NCBI RefSeq assembly: GCF_016735615.1
Contig: NZ_JAERSF010000003.1
Location: 496,001 to 560,000 of the forward strand
From: Flavobacterium tagetis
GTDB lineage: Bacteria; Bacteroidota; Bacteroidia; Flavobacteriales; Flavobacteriaceae
Direction of reading: 5' to 3'
DNA length: 64,000 nucleotides
This document shows positions 18,332-26,902 of the stretch, in pieces. The notes under the pieces are model-generated. The model did no database searches, was not told where the DNA came from, and saw nothing but the letters and a program-made list of their open reading frames with translations. The position numbers and the translations under genes were made by a program. The stretch's first letter is position 1, and each line of letters starts with the position of its first letter.

Positions 18332-18808
18332 ATGGAAAAAAGACATACCGATAAAGACAGTTTTTCAAATTTTTGGAAAGAAGAAATATCAGATAGTTTC
18401 TTCTTTCAGATTCATCGTATCAAACGAGCAATTTTCAGACGTACAAACGCGTTAATGAATGAAGCAGGGATTACATTACAATTAGAACAACTGCCACTGC
18501 TTATGATTCTGCATCATAAAAGTCTTTCACAAAGAGAATTGTCAGACAAAACAATGCGCGACAAATCCTCTATTTTAAGAAGTATTTCAGCTCTTGAAAA
18601 AAAGAAATTGGTTGAGGTGGTCAAGGATAAAATGGATAAGCGAAAAAACATTGTAAGTCTCACTGATGAGGGAATTTCACTAGCAAAAAGTATTCGATCG
18701 CTTATGAAAAGAGCAGAAGAGGAGGTCATGTCTGTTTTTTCTCCAAAAGAAAGAATCGAGGCGTTGAATGCAGTAAGATCTTATGCAGATAAGTTAGAAA
18801 CGCTTTAA
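18332..18808 (+). CDS. MarR-family transcriptional regulator
   Basis: 158 residues with a winged helix: LMILHHKSLSQRELSDKTMRDKSSILRSISALEKKKLVEVVKDKMDKRKN, where the wing carries the DxRxx motif as DKMDKRKNIVSLT. The N-terminal helix and the C-terminal helices form the dimer interface. The gene is 60 bases upstream of a MATE transporter gene in the same direction, and both are preceded by related palindromes. Inferred role: ligand-responsive repressor of the efflux pump and of itself. Confidence 0.88.
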   Translation: MEKRHTDKDSFSNFWKEEISDSFFFQIHRIKRAIFRRTNALMNEAGITLQLEQLPLLMILHHKSLSQRELSDKTMRDKSSILRSISALEKKKLVEVVKDKMDKRKNIVSLTDEGISLAKSIRSLMKRAEEEVMSVFSPKERIEALNAVRSYADKLETL

Positions 18809-18827
18809 TTTTTTTTGAACTTTAAAA

Positions 18828-18841
18828 GTTGATATGTCAAC
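18828..18841 (+). promoter_or_regulatory. MarR-type palindrome upstream of the MATE gene
   Basis: GTTGATATGTCAAC is a near-perfect dyad sharing the core TTGAyATGTCA with the site in the marR promoter (18298-18309). It lies 28 bases before the MATE start. Confidence 0.55.
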
Positions 18842-18868
18842 TGATTTTTAAATAATTATTTTGAATAA

Positions 18869-20290
18869 ATGAAAAAAAATGAATTGTTAGAAGGGCCAAT
18901 CCTTTCTTCATTATTAAAATTGGCAGTCCCAATTATGATTGCTAATTTATTGCAAGCCGCATATCAGTTGGTAGATGCTTTTTGGGTTGGACGTTTGGGC
19001 GGCGATGCTGTTGCGGCGGTTTCAATAAGTACGCCTGTAATATTTTTAACCATAGCTTTAGGAACTGGATTGGCAATTGCTGGTTCTATTTTGATTGCGC
19101 AATATTTTGGAGCAGGAAATCAGAAAATGGTCAATCATGTGGCGGCGCAGACTTTGTCGATGGTAATTATTGTTTCTGTTTTCTTGTCGATTATCGGATA
19201 CATTTTAAGTCCGTATTTTTTATATCTGCTAAAGGTAGAGCCAACGGTTTATGTTGATGCGTTAGGATTTATGCGCGTTGCATTTGTTGGTTTGGTTTTT
19301 AGTTTCGGATTTATGATTTTCCAGTCGATTATGCGTGGTGTTGGACGTGTAACTTTACCTGTTTATATAGTTTTAGGAACTGTTATTTTGAATTTTGCTC
19401 TAGATCCGCTGTTTATTTATGGATGGAATTTTATTCCAGCATTAGGTGTAAAAGGCGCTGCTTTAGCAACTTTGTCTACACAGCTTTTGGCGATTATCAT
19501 TGGATTTGCAATTTTGTTTAGAGGAAAGCACGGAATTCATCTTCGCATTTCCGATTTTAAACCAGACTATAAACATATTAAAAGAGCTTTTGAAATTGGT
19601 TTTCCATCTTCGATCGAACAATCTATGCGTGCTTTGGGTATGATGGCGATTACGTTTTTGATTGTTCGTTTCGGTACATTGACAGTTGCTTCTTATGGAG
19701 CGGGTTCCAATTTGATTCAGCTGATTTTAATTCCAGCTTTAGGATTATCTATGGCTATTGCCACTCTTGTCGGACAAAATATTGGTGCAGGAAATATTGA
19801 TCGTGCCGCTCAAATATCAAAATTGGGAGCCTATCTAGGTTTCGGATTATTAACTGGTCTTGGCGTAATAGCTTTTATATTTGCACCTTATTTAATTGCC
19901 TTTTTCGTTCCAAATGATCAAGCGGTTATTGACGGAGGAACAGAATTGCTTAGAATTACATGTCTGTCTTGGGGATTTCTAGGTTTACAGCTTTGTTTGA
20001 CCGGAGTGTTTCGTGCTGTTGGAAATACCAAATTACCTATGATTCTAACTTTAGTTTCGCAATGGGTTATCCAGTTTCCGCTTGCTTACATTTTATCTCA
20101 TAATACTTCTTTAGGTAAAATCGGAATTTGGTGGGCTTTCCCAATAGCTTCTGTTGTAACGGCTTTAATCACAGTTGCAGTTTATGCAAAAGGTGATTGG
20201 AAGAAAGAAAGGTTAACAGGTAAAACCAATAAATTGATCGATAAGGTCGAAAGTGAAATAGTGAAGGAGGGGTTTGATATTTCTAAGTAA
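18869..20290 (+). CDS. MATE-family multidrug efflux transporter
   Basis: 473 residues with twelve hydrophobic segments in two halves. The MATE signatures ILSSLLKLAVPIMIANLL and LVDAFWVGRLGGDAVAAVS open the first half, and GFPSSIEQSMRALGMMAI with ATLVGQNIGAGNIDRA marks the second. It is an inner membrane antiporter that exports cationic compounds using Na+ or H+. Regulation by the upstream MarR protein is likely from gene order and shared palindromes. The C-terminal tail is short and charged. Confidence 0.92.
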   Translation: MKKNELLEGPILSSLLKLAVPIMIANLLQAAYQLVDAFWVGRLGGDAVAAVSISTPVIFLTIALGTGLAIAGSILIAQYFGAGNQKMVNHVAAQTLSMVIIVSVFLSIIGYILSPYFLYLLKVEPTVYVDALGFMRVAFVGLVFSFGFMIFQSIMRGVGRVTLPVYIVLGTVILNFALDPLFIYGWNFIPALGVKGAALATLSTQLLAIIIGFAILFRGKHGIHLRISDFKPDYKHIKRAFEIGFPSSIEQSMRALGMMAITFLIVRFGTLTVASYGAGSNLIQLILIPALGLSMAIATLVGQNIGAGNIDRAAQISKLGAYLGFGLLTGLGVIAFIFAPYLIAFFVPNDQAVIDGGTELLRITCLSWGFLGLQLCLTGVFRAVGNTKLPMILTLVSQWVIQFPLAYILSHNTSLGKIGIWWAFPIASVVTALITVAVYAKGDWKKERLTGKTNKLIDKVESEIVKEGFDISK

Positions 20291-20365
20291 AGGTTCTAAG
20301 GTTCTAAGTTTCTAAGTTTCTAAGATTCTGAGGTTCTGAGGTTCTGAGATTCTGAGGTTCAAAGT
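20291..20365 (+). repeat. TTCTAAG/TTCTGAG tandem degenerate repeat
   Basis: About eight tandem units of an 8-mer (ggttctaa, gtttctaa, gattctga, ggttctga) follow the MATE gene directly. It belongs to the same family as the series at 5049, 17208, 20705, 24440 and 25629. Confidence 0.75.
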
Positions 20366-20370
20366 TTTTT

Positions 20371-20458
20371 TGTAGAGATGCACTGCAGTGCATCTAACGA
20401 AAGATTGGCAGATTAGGAATATCCTGCATTTTAGACGCACTGCAGTGCGTCTCTACGG
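20371..20458. repeat. Pair of 18-nt palindromes with compensatory changes
   Basis: GATGCACTGCAGTGCATC in the first copy and GACGCACTGCAGTGCGTC in the second are each perfect palindromes, flanked by GTAGA/TCTAC arms in inverted orientation. The two differ at positions that pair with each other, so symmetry is kept. Confidence 0.75.
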
Positions 20459-20519
20459 AAATTCTTTGTCGATTAGTTTTATTGAATGGCTAAATTTTCG
20501 GAAACTTGTTTTGAAACCG

Positions 20520-20640
20520 TAATTGCGTGAGGGATGGGAATAAGCTGCCGAAGCAGCATGGACAGCCCGACACCATTATAAAAAAAGGGCGAATATGCGT
20601 TGCTATTGTTTGCCCTTTTTTTATAATGGTGGCACGCCCA
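20520..20640. repeat. Structured three-way-junction element (REP or ncRNA-like)
   Basis: GCGTG (20525-20529) pairs with CACGC (20633-20637). Inside are a small hairpin GCTGC-CGAA-GCAGC (20544-20557) and a perfect 20-bp hairpin (20571-20590 with 20612-20631). The conserved-looking pieces GCGTGAGGGAT and ACAGCCCGAC resemble a structured intergenic element that I have the impression recurs in Flavobacteriia. It could be a mobile REP-like element or the end of a transcript. Confidence 0.6.
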
Positions 20641-20753
20641 GATTATTTTACTTTTTAATTTTCTAAATATATTTTTATGAAAGCCAAAATAAATTTTAAG
20701 TATATTAGAACCTTAGTATCTTAGCATCTCAGAACCTTAGCACCTTTAAAAAA

Positions 20754-21920
20754 ATGACAAAAACTTTAAAACGTTATTTTGTAAAATCTTTTATTGTATT
20801 AGCCTTAATTCATTTAGCCTATTTTTTATACGGTTTTTTTACTTTCAAAGGAATCGCTAAAATTAATATCTACACCGAGTTTTACCTTTTCAAATTTTAT
20901 GATGACGTTTCGATTTCACACTTTTTTGTAAGCGGATTGTTTTTGCTTTTCTTCTTGATTTTTCTGATTCGCAATCATTCAAGGGAAAATTATAATGGCG
21001 GTAATCTTTTTAAAATTGCCATTTGTCTGCTGTTGATATCATTTTTGACTTTTTCATTTTTTGTTAGTTATAGTTTCGGAATGAACGCTAAACTAAAAGC
21101 GGAATTATCCGAAAATGATTTTAATAATGATAAAAAACTTTTGAATGTTTTAAATCCGTTTTTATATGGATATACTTCTTACAGTTCTGATAAATTATTC
21201 AATTACGAGAACATTTTATATCCAAAGCCTTATCCCGTAATTAAACAAGAAGATACAATTGTGCCAGGCGAATATGCTATCACAGAGACTAGTTATTATA
21301 GTATTGACACTATAAAAGCGCTAACAAGTACTTTTGATAAAACGACTAATAAGGCAGATAGTATTTTTGACATTTTTGGTTTTGATAAAGAAGAGTTACA
21401 CAAAAGAGTTATCTCAAAAACAGTTTTAGGAGATAGCACAGCAATTATTTTTAAGAGTGCTCAGGTACATCCAGAACATGATAGTGATATTTGTATTTTC
21501 TTAGAAAACAAATCTTTGTTTAATCCTGTTCAAGGAGATTCTATTGATAAACAAACTTATCAAGCGGCTGTAGATCGTTATAAATTGCTGTATAATTCTA
21601 AAAAAGATTCGCTGGCTTATACTTTTCAGAAATTAGACACGATTTTAAGAAAATACAATATAGAAACGAGTCTAATTCCGAAACAATTAACTCAAGATGT
21701 ATATCATTATAGAGATCATCAAGACGAACCTCTTAACGGAATTAGAAATACTTTTGATAGAAAAGCTTTAATAGAAAAATTTAAAACTTTGGATAAGTTA
21801 TTTTACGAACCTAATTACTTACACCCGAATATTATTGCAATTTATTTTGCTGTAATTGTTTCGGTTTGGATTGTACTATTTGTGTTTTACCTTGTTTTTA
21901 ATAGAAAGAAAGTTCAATAA
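20754..21920 (+). CDS. Hypothetical membrane protein with large extracytoplasmic domain
   Basis: 388 residues, not recognised. Three hydrophobic segments occupy the N-terminal 120 residues (FIVLALIHLAYFLYGFF, FFVSGLFLLFFLIFLI, FKIAICLLLISFLTFSFFV), then a hydrophilic region of about 235 residues, and one final helix (IIAIYFAVIVSVWIVLFVFYLVF) followed by a basic tail. The topology suggests an inner membrane protein with a periplasmic domain. It is a lone gene between repeat-rich spacers, with no partner to hint at a role. Confidence 0.7.
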   Translation: MTKTLKRYFVKSFIVLALIHLAYFLYGFFTFKGIAKINIYTEFYLFKFYDDVSISHFFVSGLFLLFFLIFLIRNHSRENYNGGNLFKIAICLLLISFLTFSFFVSYSFGMNAKLKAELSENDFNNDKKLLNVLNPFLYGYTSYSSDKLFNYENILYPKPYPVIKQEDTIVPGEYAITETSYYSIDTIKALTSTFDKTTNKADSIFDIFGFDKEELHKRVISKTVLGDSTAIIFKSAQVHPEHDSDICIFLENKSLFNPVQGDSIDKQTYQAAVDRYKLLYNSKKDSLAYTFQKLDTILRKYNIETSLIPKQLTQDVYHYRDHQDEPLNGIRNTFDRKALIEKFKTLDKLFYEPNYLHPNIIAIYFAVIVSVWIVLFVFYLVFNRKKVQ

Positions 21921-21924
21921 CAAT

Positions 21925-22018
21925 GTCAAATTTCAAATTTCAATGACAATTTCAAAAATCAAAAAATAATTGAAAATTGTTATTGGAATTTGGAATTTGG
22001 AATTTGGAATTTGATTTT
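21925..22018. repeat. AATTTGG tandem repeat hairpin
   Basis: GGAATTT is repeated four times in tandem (about 21985-22012) and the opposite strand pattern CAAATTTCAAATTTC occurs at about 21929-21945. Together they form a long AT-rich hairpin between two convergent genes. A shorter relative lies near 38837-38866. Confidence 0.7.
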
Positions 22019-22020
22019 TA

Positions 22021-22455
22021 CTAAACCCTGTGATAATCTGCTTTCCAGTGTACAATTGCTTTTTTGATCGCATCGCCAGTCAAGTTGTTTTTTAAAACGT
22101 CTTCTACAAGCGGAATCAATTCGTTGTCTGGTGCAAAGCGTAAAGCAAATATTTGATCGTCTGTAAGTTTGTATTCAAATTCTTCGAATCTTTTTCCCGT
22201 AAGGGTAAAATAGCGGTAACGCATTTCTAAACGTACAATTCTGTTTTGCAACGTTAACGCATAGTGCTGGCGCAACATATAAGCTAGAACAAAAAGAAAT
22301 ACAAAAGCTATGCTTATAAATGCCCATATCAATTGATCTTCTGTTGTAATGCTTAAATATATGCTTGCAATTAAGAATAAAATTAAAACAGGATAATATA
22401 TAAAATGGTGCGGTGTATAAAACCGTATATGATTATAATATGTCTGGATTTTCAT
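22021..22455 (-). CDS. DUF6526-type small membrane protein
   Basis: 144 residues starting with YYNHIRFYTPHHFIYYPVL, the hallmark of the DUF6526 family of Bacteroidota and Firmicutes. Two membrane helices (about residues 22-36 and 43-62) are followed by a cytoplasmic tail with RIVRLEMRYRYFTLTGKRFEEFE. The function is unknown. It is a single gene with no conserved partner visible here. Confidence 0.75.
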   Translation of the reverse strand: MKIQTYYNHIRFYTPHHFIYYPVLILFLIASIYLSITTEDQLIWAFISIAFVFLFVLAYMLRQHYALTLQNRIVRLEMRYRYFTLTGKRFEEFEYKLTDDQIFALRFAPDNELIPLVEDVLKNNLTGDAIKKAIVHWKADYHRV

Positions 22456-22755
22456 GTTTTTATCTTTAAATGGTAGCCTATAAAAACAAAACTACTCTAT
22501 ATTTCTATAGAGTAGCTTTTTCCCAAAAATAAACTAACATAACCAATGTTCTCTTTATAGACTAAACTTTTTACAGTTTGCTTTGTAAATTTTAATAAGA
22601 AGAAAGCCTTTTCATTTCGTTTTTCAAATCTTCAATATGGCTTATTTTTCTTTGATGTAAAATTAGATCGAGAGTGGTTGTTTTTTGTTATACTTTAAAC
22701 GGAAAAAGTTACATGATTCCAATATTTGCATTTTAATTATATAAAATCATAGTGT
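22456..22755. other. Gene-free stretch with an orphan hairpin and a possible gene remnant
   Basis: A perfect 10-bp hairpin with T-rich flanks on both sides (22492-22501 with 22506-22515) lies 37 bases upstream of the DUF6526 start. On the minus strand at 22592-22687 a start-less frame encodes an amphipathic helix (ISHIEDLKNEMKRLSSY before a TAA), which looks like the tail of a lost gene. Nothing else is recognisable. Confidence 0.35.
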
Positions 22756-23241
22756 TTATAATAAGGTTTTAATGATGCTCCATTCATCTAATTTGTTTTG
22801 AAAAGCCTTGCTAGCATTGGCAGGACTAGTTGAAGGAAGCGTAAAAGTTTTATATTGTTTTGTTAAGTGAACATATTTTTTAAAAAATGCAGCCGCTTTT
22901 TGTCCGTTAAAAAGAATGCTTTCTATTTGAGTGTGCGTTTCTAAGAAATTTTCAAAATCATTTGCGATTTCATTTTTAATGGCACTATCCAAACTTCCAA
23001 CGCGTTCACAAAATTGTAAGACATCCCAAAGCGCAATATTATTTTCGATTAACAAGTCTTTTCGTATTTCATAATTGTTTGAAAATTCCTGTCCAAGAAT
23101 CTGAAACATAAATTTCCAAAAGTTATTCTGATTATGGCCATAATATTGGTTGAGTTCTAAAGATTTTGTTCCAGGCATCGTGCCTAAAATCAGAATTTTA
23201 GAAGTGGGAGAACTTATAGGAGCAAATGAAAAACTTTCCAT
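22756..23241 (-). CDS. Hypoxanthine/uracil-DNA glycosylase (UDG family 6 type)
   Basis: 161 residues. The motifs ILGTMPGTKSL with QYYGHNQNNFW and the late LPSTSPANA are those of the small single-domain UDG superfamily members that remove deaminated adenine (hypoxanthine) or mismatched uracil from DNA. The length is normal for that family. It acts in base excision repair in the cytoplasm. It is a single gene divergent from the AraC regulator at 23413; the 170-base gap is AT-rich with a weak dyad. Confidence 0.82.
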   Translation of the reverse strand: MESFSFAPISSPTSKILILGTMPGTKSLELNQYYGHNQNNFWKFMFQILGQEFSNNYEIRKDLLIENNIALWDVLQFCERVGSLDSAIKNEIANDFENFLETHTQIESILFNGQKAAAFFKKYVHLTKQYKTFTLPSTSPANASKAFQNKLDEWSIIKTLL

Positions 23242-23412
23242 AGTTACATATTAAATGACTTGTGATTACTGGTAAAATAAACATTTATAAGGAATTATAA
23301 AACAAAACCAAAAAATTATATAACATTTTTGGTCAGTCTTTAAGCGAACTTTGACTTTCAGATTTCTAGAAATAATCTGTTTAGCAAATTATAATTTTAA
23401 ATCCGGCGAACC

Positions 23413-24438
23413 ATGAAAATTGTTACTATAAATACAGAAAAAACTCAAAATATATTTGATGAACTTCAAACTAGTTTTGGCGGAAAAGTGGCCTTTGACT
23501 TAGACGAATATACACTAGAAATAGAAAATAGTTTTGCTGAAGGTTCGATTATTGGAGCTTCTTTTAATGATAATATCTCATACGTTCAGTTTGATATGAC
23601 ATTTTCTGCAGATGTTAGGTTGGATATTCTTAACGTAAAATCATCACCAATTTATTTTGCTTATTGTTCTAAAGGGAATCTTTCGCACAGTTTTGGATTA
23701 AATGGGGAAGAGCGAAAACTGAAAACATTTCAGACAGCAATTGTAAGCTCTAAAGTAAATCAAGACAATGTTTTATTCTTTGAAAAAGGTAAAAAAACAA
23801 AATTGACCTTAATTATTGTCGGTACTCAGATTGATGTTGCAAGTCAGACACATTCTTTGAACCAACAAGTTAAAGATACTTTTTTTGAAAATAACCAGGC
23901 GTCTGATTTCTTCTATATAGGATCTTATAATTTACAGATTGCAGAAAAAATTGAACAGTTAAATTCGATTACGCAAACAGGAATTGTTCGCAATCTGTTG
24001 AAAGAAGGAATTATGCGAATTATTCTGGCGATGGAAATTCAGCAGCATTCTGACGATTTGCAAGCTTTTGGAAACGAGTCAAACGGATTAACATTGAGAG
24101 AATTGGAAGGAGTAAAAGAACTTTCGGAGTTTATAAAATCAAATCCAGAAGAAGCATTCTCAATAAAATCGTTGAGTAAAAAATCTGGACTTTCTCCAAA
24201 CAAACTTCAAGAGGGCTTTAAAATGATTCACAATCGCACAGTCAATGATTATATTACCCATATGAGAGTGCTTAAAGCAGAAATTCTCATTAGAACATCA
24301 GACCTAAACATTTCAGAAATTGTCTATTGCATTGGTTTTACTAGCAGAAGTTATTTCTCTAAAATATTCAAACAAAAATTCAACTGTAGTCCAAAAGAGT
24401 ATAAGTTTAATTTGAATTCTTTGGCTATTACGGCGTAA
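23413..24438 (+). CDS. AraC-family transcriptional regulator
   Basis: 341 residues. The C-terminal 100 residues carry two HTH motifs: EEAFSIKSLSKKSGLSPNKLQEGFKMI and DLNISEIVYCIGFTSRSYFSKIFKQKFNCSPKEYK. The N-terminal 230 residues show no recognisable sugar-binding cupin signature and may bind another ligand; PchR-like regulators have this shape. No obvious target gene is adjacent: upstream is a divergent DNA glycosylase and downstream a repeat array. Confidence 0.85.
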   Translation: MKIVTINTEKTQNIFDELQTSFGGKVAFDLDEYTLEIENSFAEGSIIGASFNDNISYVQFDMTFSADVRLDILNVKSSPIYFAYCSKGNLSHSFGLNGEERKLKTFQTAIVSSKVNQDNVLFFEKGKKTKLTLIIVGTQIDVASQTHSLNQQVKDTFFENNQASDFFYIGSYNLQIAEKIEQLNSITQTGIVRNLLKEGIMRIILAMEIQQHSDDLQAFGNESNGLTLRELEGVKELSEFIKSNPEEAFSIKSLSKKSGLSPNKLQEGFKMIHNRTVNDYITHMRVLKAEILIRTSDLNISEIVYCIGFTSRSYFSKIFKQKFNCSPKEYKFNLNSLAITA

Positions 24439-24439
24439 A

Positions 24440-24612
24440 CGCCGAAGTTGCTAAGGTTCTAAGATGCTAAGATTCTAAGTTTTTTCGTGATACTTAGCAT
24501 TTCAAAATCTCAAAAAAATAAAGTCGCTAGCTATAAAGCATGATATACAAACGCTAAGGCTCTAAGATTTTAAGTTAAAAAAACTTAGAATCTTAGAGCC
24601 TTAGTTTCTTAG
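24440..24612. repeat. TTAG/CTAAG repeat array with long hairpin
   Basis: Degenerate 8-mer units (gttctaag, atgctaag, attctaag) follow the AraC gene. A hairpin of about 20 bp forms between CTAAGGCTCTAAGATT (from 24554) and AATCTTAGAGCCTTAG (to 24605). Confidence 0.75.
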
Positions 24613-24627
24613 TATCTAAAAAAATTA

Positions 24628-24647
24628 TACATTTGCATAACTAGTTA
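24628..24647 (+). promoter_or_regulatory. Promoter box and palindrome before the MarR-GNAT gene
   Basis: TACATTTG (24628-24635) matches TAnnTTTG exactly. The perfect palindrome TAACTAGTTA (24638-24647) covers the expected start site, as for an autoregulatory operator. Confidence 0.55.
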
Positions 24648-24665
24648 TATAATTAATTATTTGTT

Positions 24666-25619
24666 ATGGAATTTTTTGATAAAGTTGGAAAATCGGCACT
24701 TGGAAGCCGTTTACGTTTAATGACAGCTGTTGTGACAGACGATGCTGCCAAAATATATGAATTGTATGGAGTTGACTTTGTGCCGAAATGGTTTCCTGTA
24801 TTTTATACATTAGCAGAGGAACGTGAAATTACCATTACTGAAATTGCTAATGAAATAGGACATTCTCAGCCTTCTGTTAGTAAAATTATTCAAGAAATGA
24901 TTACTGCAGGATTAATTCAGGAAAGTGCAAAAACAGATGATAAACGCAAGAATAATGTTGTGCTGACTGAAAAAGGGACTTTAATTTCGAAGAAAATAAA
25001 ACAGCAGTTGGAAGATATTGATCTTGCCATTGAAGAAATAATAACAGAAAGCAAACATAATCTTTGGGCAGCGCTAGAAGAATGGGAGTTTTTGCTGGAA
25101 CAAAAATCTCTGATTAAAAGAGTTAGCGAACAAAAGAAAAAGAGAGAAAGTAAAGACGTTGAAATTGTGGAGTATAAAGCAGAATATCAGCAAGCTTTTA
25201 GGGAATTGAATGTAGAGTGGATCTCGAAATATTTTGAAATGGAAGAAGCCGATTATAAAGCGCTTGATAATCCTGAAGATTATATTTTGAAAAAAGGCGG
25301 AAAAATTCTCGTGGCTTTATATCAAAACGAACCTGTCGGTGTTTGCGCTTTGATTAAAATGAATAATTCTGAGTATGATTTTGAAATGGCAAAAATGGCT
25401 GTTTCACCCAAATCACAAGGAAAAAGCATCGGATGGCTTTTAGGAAAAGCAATTGCCGAAAAAGCAAGAGAACTCGGTGCTAAGAAAATATATTTAGAAA
25501 GCAATACAATCTTAAAGCCAGCTATAAATCTATACTATAAATTAGGTTTTGAAAAAGTTTTTGGACTTGAAACACCTTATAAGAGATGTAACATTCAGAT
25601 GGAGTTGGTGCTTCGTTAA
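24666..25619 (+). CDS. Bifunctional MarR regulator-GNAT acetyltransferase
   Basis: 317 residues. Residues 1-150 are a MarR winged helix (ITITEIANEIGHSQPSVSKIIQEMITAGLIQ, then KTDDKRKNNVVLTEKG). Residues 165-317 are a GNAT domain with the acetyl-CoA loop MAVSPKSQGKSIGWLLGKA and the late NLYYKLGFEKV. Such fusions are widespread; they are thought to couple acetylation of a small molecule to gene control. The only close operator-like site is in its own promoter. The target metabolite is unknown. Confidence 0.88.
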   Translation: MEFFDKVGKSALGSRLRLMTAVVTDDAAKIYELYGVDFVPKWFPVFYTLAEEREITITEIANEIGHSQPSVSKIIQEMITAGLIQESAKTDDKRKNNVVLTEKGTLISKKIKQQLEDIDLAIEEIITESKHNLWAALEEWEFLLEQKSLIKRVSEQKKKRESKDVEIVEYKAEYQQAFRELNVEWISKYFEMEEADYKALDNPEDYILKKGGKILVALYQNEPVGVCALIKMNNSEYDFEMAKMAVSPKSQGKSIGWLLGKAIAEKARELGAKKIYLESNTILKPAINLYYKLGFEKVFGLETPYKRCNIQMELVLR

Positions 25620-25620
25620 G

Positions 25621-25702
25621 TCGCTAAGGTTCTAAGATACTGAGTTCTAAGTTTTTTTTTTTTTTTCTTAGTATCTTAGAACATCAGTATCTTAGCATCT
25701 TT
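25621..25702. terminator. TTAG-repeat hairpin acting between convergent genes
   Basis: GTTCTAAGATAC (25629-25640) pairs with GTATCTTAGAAC (25671-25682) around a 15-base T run. It is placed to end transcription in both directions. Confidence 0.65.
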
Positions 25703-26902
25703 CTAACGCCCAAACCGATAATAATCCAAATCCGTATTTTTTTTATTATTGAGTGAATCCAAGATCGAATTCATTCCAATTACGCTGAAAGTAATTCCAT
25801 TTCCTCCGAAGCCTAGAATATAATGTTCGTTTTTTCTTGGATTTGGTTTTCCGAAGTAGGGAAGACCGTCTTTAGTTTCTCCAAAAGTACCAGCCCAGGA
25901 ATAATCGATTTTAAAATCTAAATCTGGAAATCTTTTAAAGAATTGTTTTAAAAGGTAAGTTTCTTTTTTAGGAAGCAATTTGTCGCGTTTTGAAGTATCT
26001 TTAAAATCCTCGTCGCCGCCACCCATTATAATACGATTATCCTCTGTAGTTCTTATGTAATGATAAGGCGATGCAGTGTCCCAAAAAATCGTGTTTTTAA
26101 AATTTTCTGGAAGATCGTGCTGACTTTCAGAAGTAATAACGTAAGTGCTTTTTAAATCGACTACCTTTTCTTTTAGGGTTTCTGTGCTTTCATAACCCGT
26201 ACAATGAATAATATGATCTGCTGTGATGATGCATTTAGAATCGGTAGTGGCAATAATTTTTCCTTTTTGATGCTGAATAGAAGCTATATTGGTTCGGTCA
26301 AAAATTTGCATACCTTTTTCGTGACAATGAAATAAAAGATCGCTTGCCAGTTTAAACGGATCCATTACGGCAGCTGTTTTAGATTCTACTCCAGCAATGG
26401 CATTCAATCCCATTTTCTGTAAATCGGATCTGCCTAACCAGCTGATTTCAAAGCCATGCTGTTTTCGGGCCTTAAATTCATTTTTTAAATATGGTACATC
26501 CTTTTTTAGAGTAGTAAAATAAACACTTTTTTTAAACTCAAAACCACAGTCACAGCCAACAGTATCAATTATGTTTCTAAGATCAAAAATGGCTTTCTTT
26601 CCGTTTTGATAGCTGTCGATAGCGCATTTTGCACCACGAAGTTTAATGAGCTGATGCAAAGGAACATCAATTTCATATTGCAGTAAAGCAGTACTGCCAG
26701 AAGTGCTGCCGCCACAAACATCACGACGGTCAACTAGAACAATTTTTTTTCCTTCGTTTAATAATTTATAAGCTGTTAAAGCTCCTGTTATTCCTCCACC
26801 AATAATTAAAATGTCAGTGTGGATATCAGAATCTATTGAAGGGTAACTTTGTTTTATGGCATTTTTTAAAGGCCAATAGGTTTCAGTAGAGCTCAATTTC
26901 AT
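25703..26902 (-). CDS. FAD-dependent oxidoreductase (DAO family)
   Basis: 399 residues with the N-terminal FAD-binding Rossmann motif ILIIGGGITGALTAYKLL and the following VLVDRRDVCGGSTSGSTALLQYEID, and a C-terminal substrate cap ending in GFGGNGITFSVIG, as in glycine/D-amino acid oxidase-like proteins. Related proteins often carry a C-terminal Rieske domain; here the protein ends without one. The start overlaps the preceding permease-like gene by 4 bases, suggesting translational coupling. The substrate is not predictable. Confidence 0.82.
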   Translation of the reverse strand: MKLSSTETYWPLKNAIKQSYPSIDSDIHTDILIIGGGITGALTAYKLLNEGKKIVLVDRRDVCGGSTSGSTALLQYEIDVPLHQLIKLRGAKCAIDSYQNGKKAIFDLRNIIDTVGCDCGFEFKKSVYFTTLKKDVPYLKNEFKARKQHGFEISWLGRSDLQKMGLNAIAGVESKTAAVMDPFKLASDLLFHCHEKGMQIFDRTNIASIQHQKGKIIATTDSKCIITADHIIHCTGYESTETLKEKVVDLKSTYVITSESQHDLPENFKNTIFWDTASPYHYIRTTEDNRIIMGGGDEDFKDTSKRDKLLPKKETYLLKQFFKRFPDLDFKIDYSWAGTFGETKDGLPYFGKPNPRKNEHYILGFGGNGITFSVIGMNSILDSLNNKKNTDLDYYRFGR

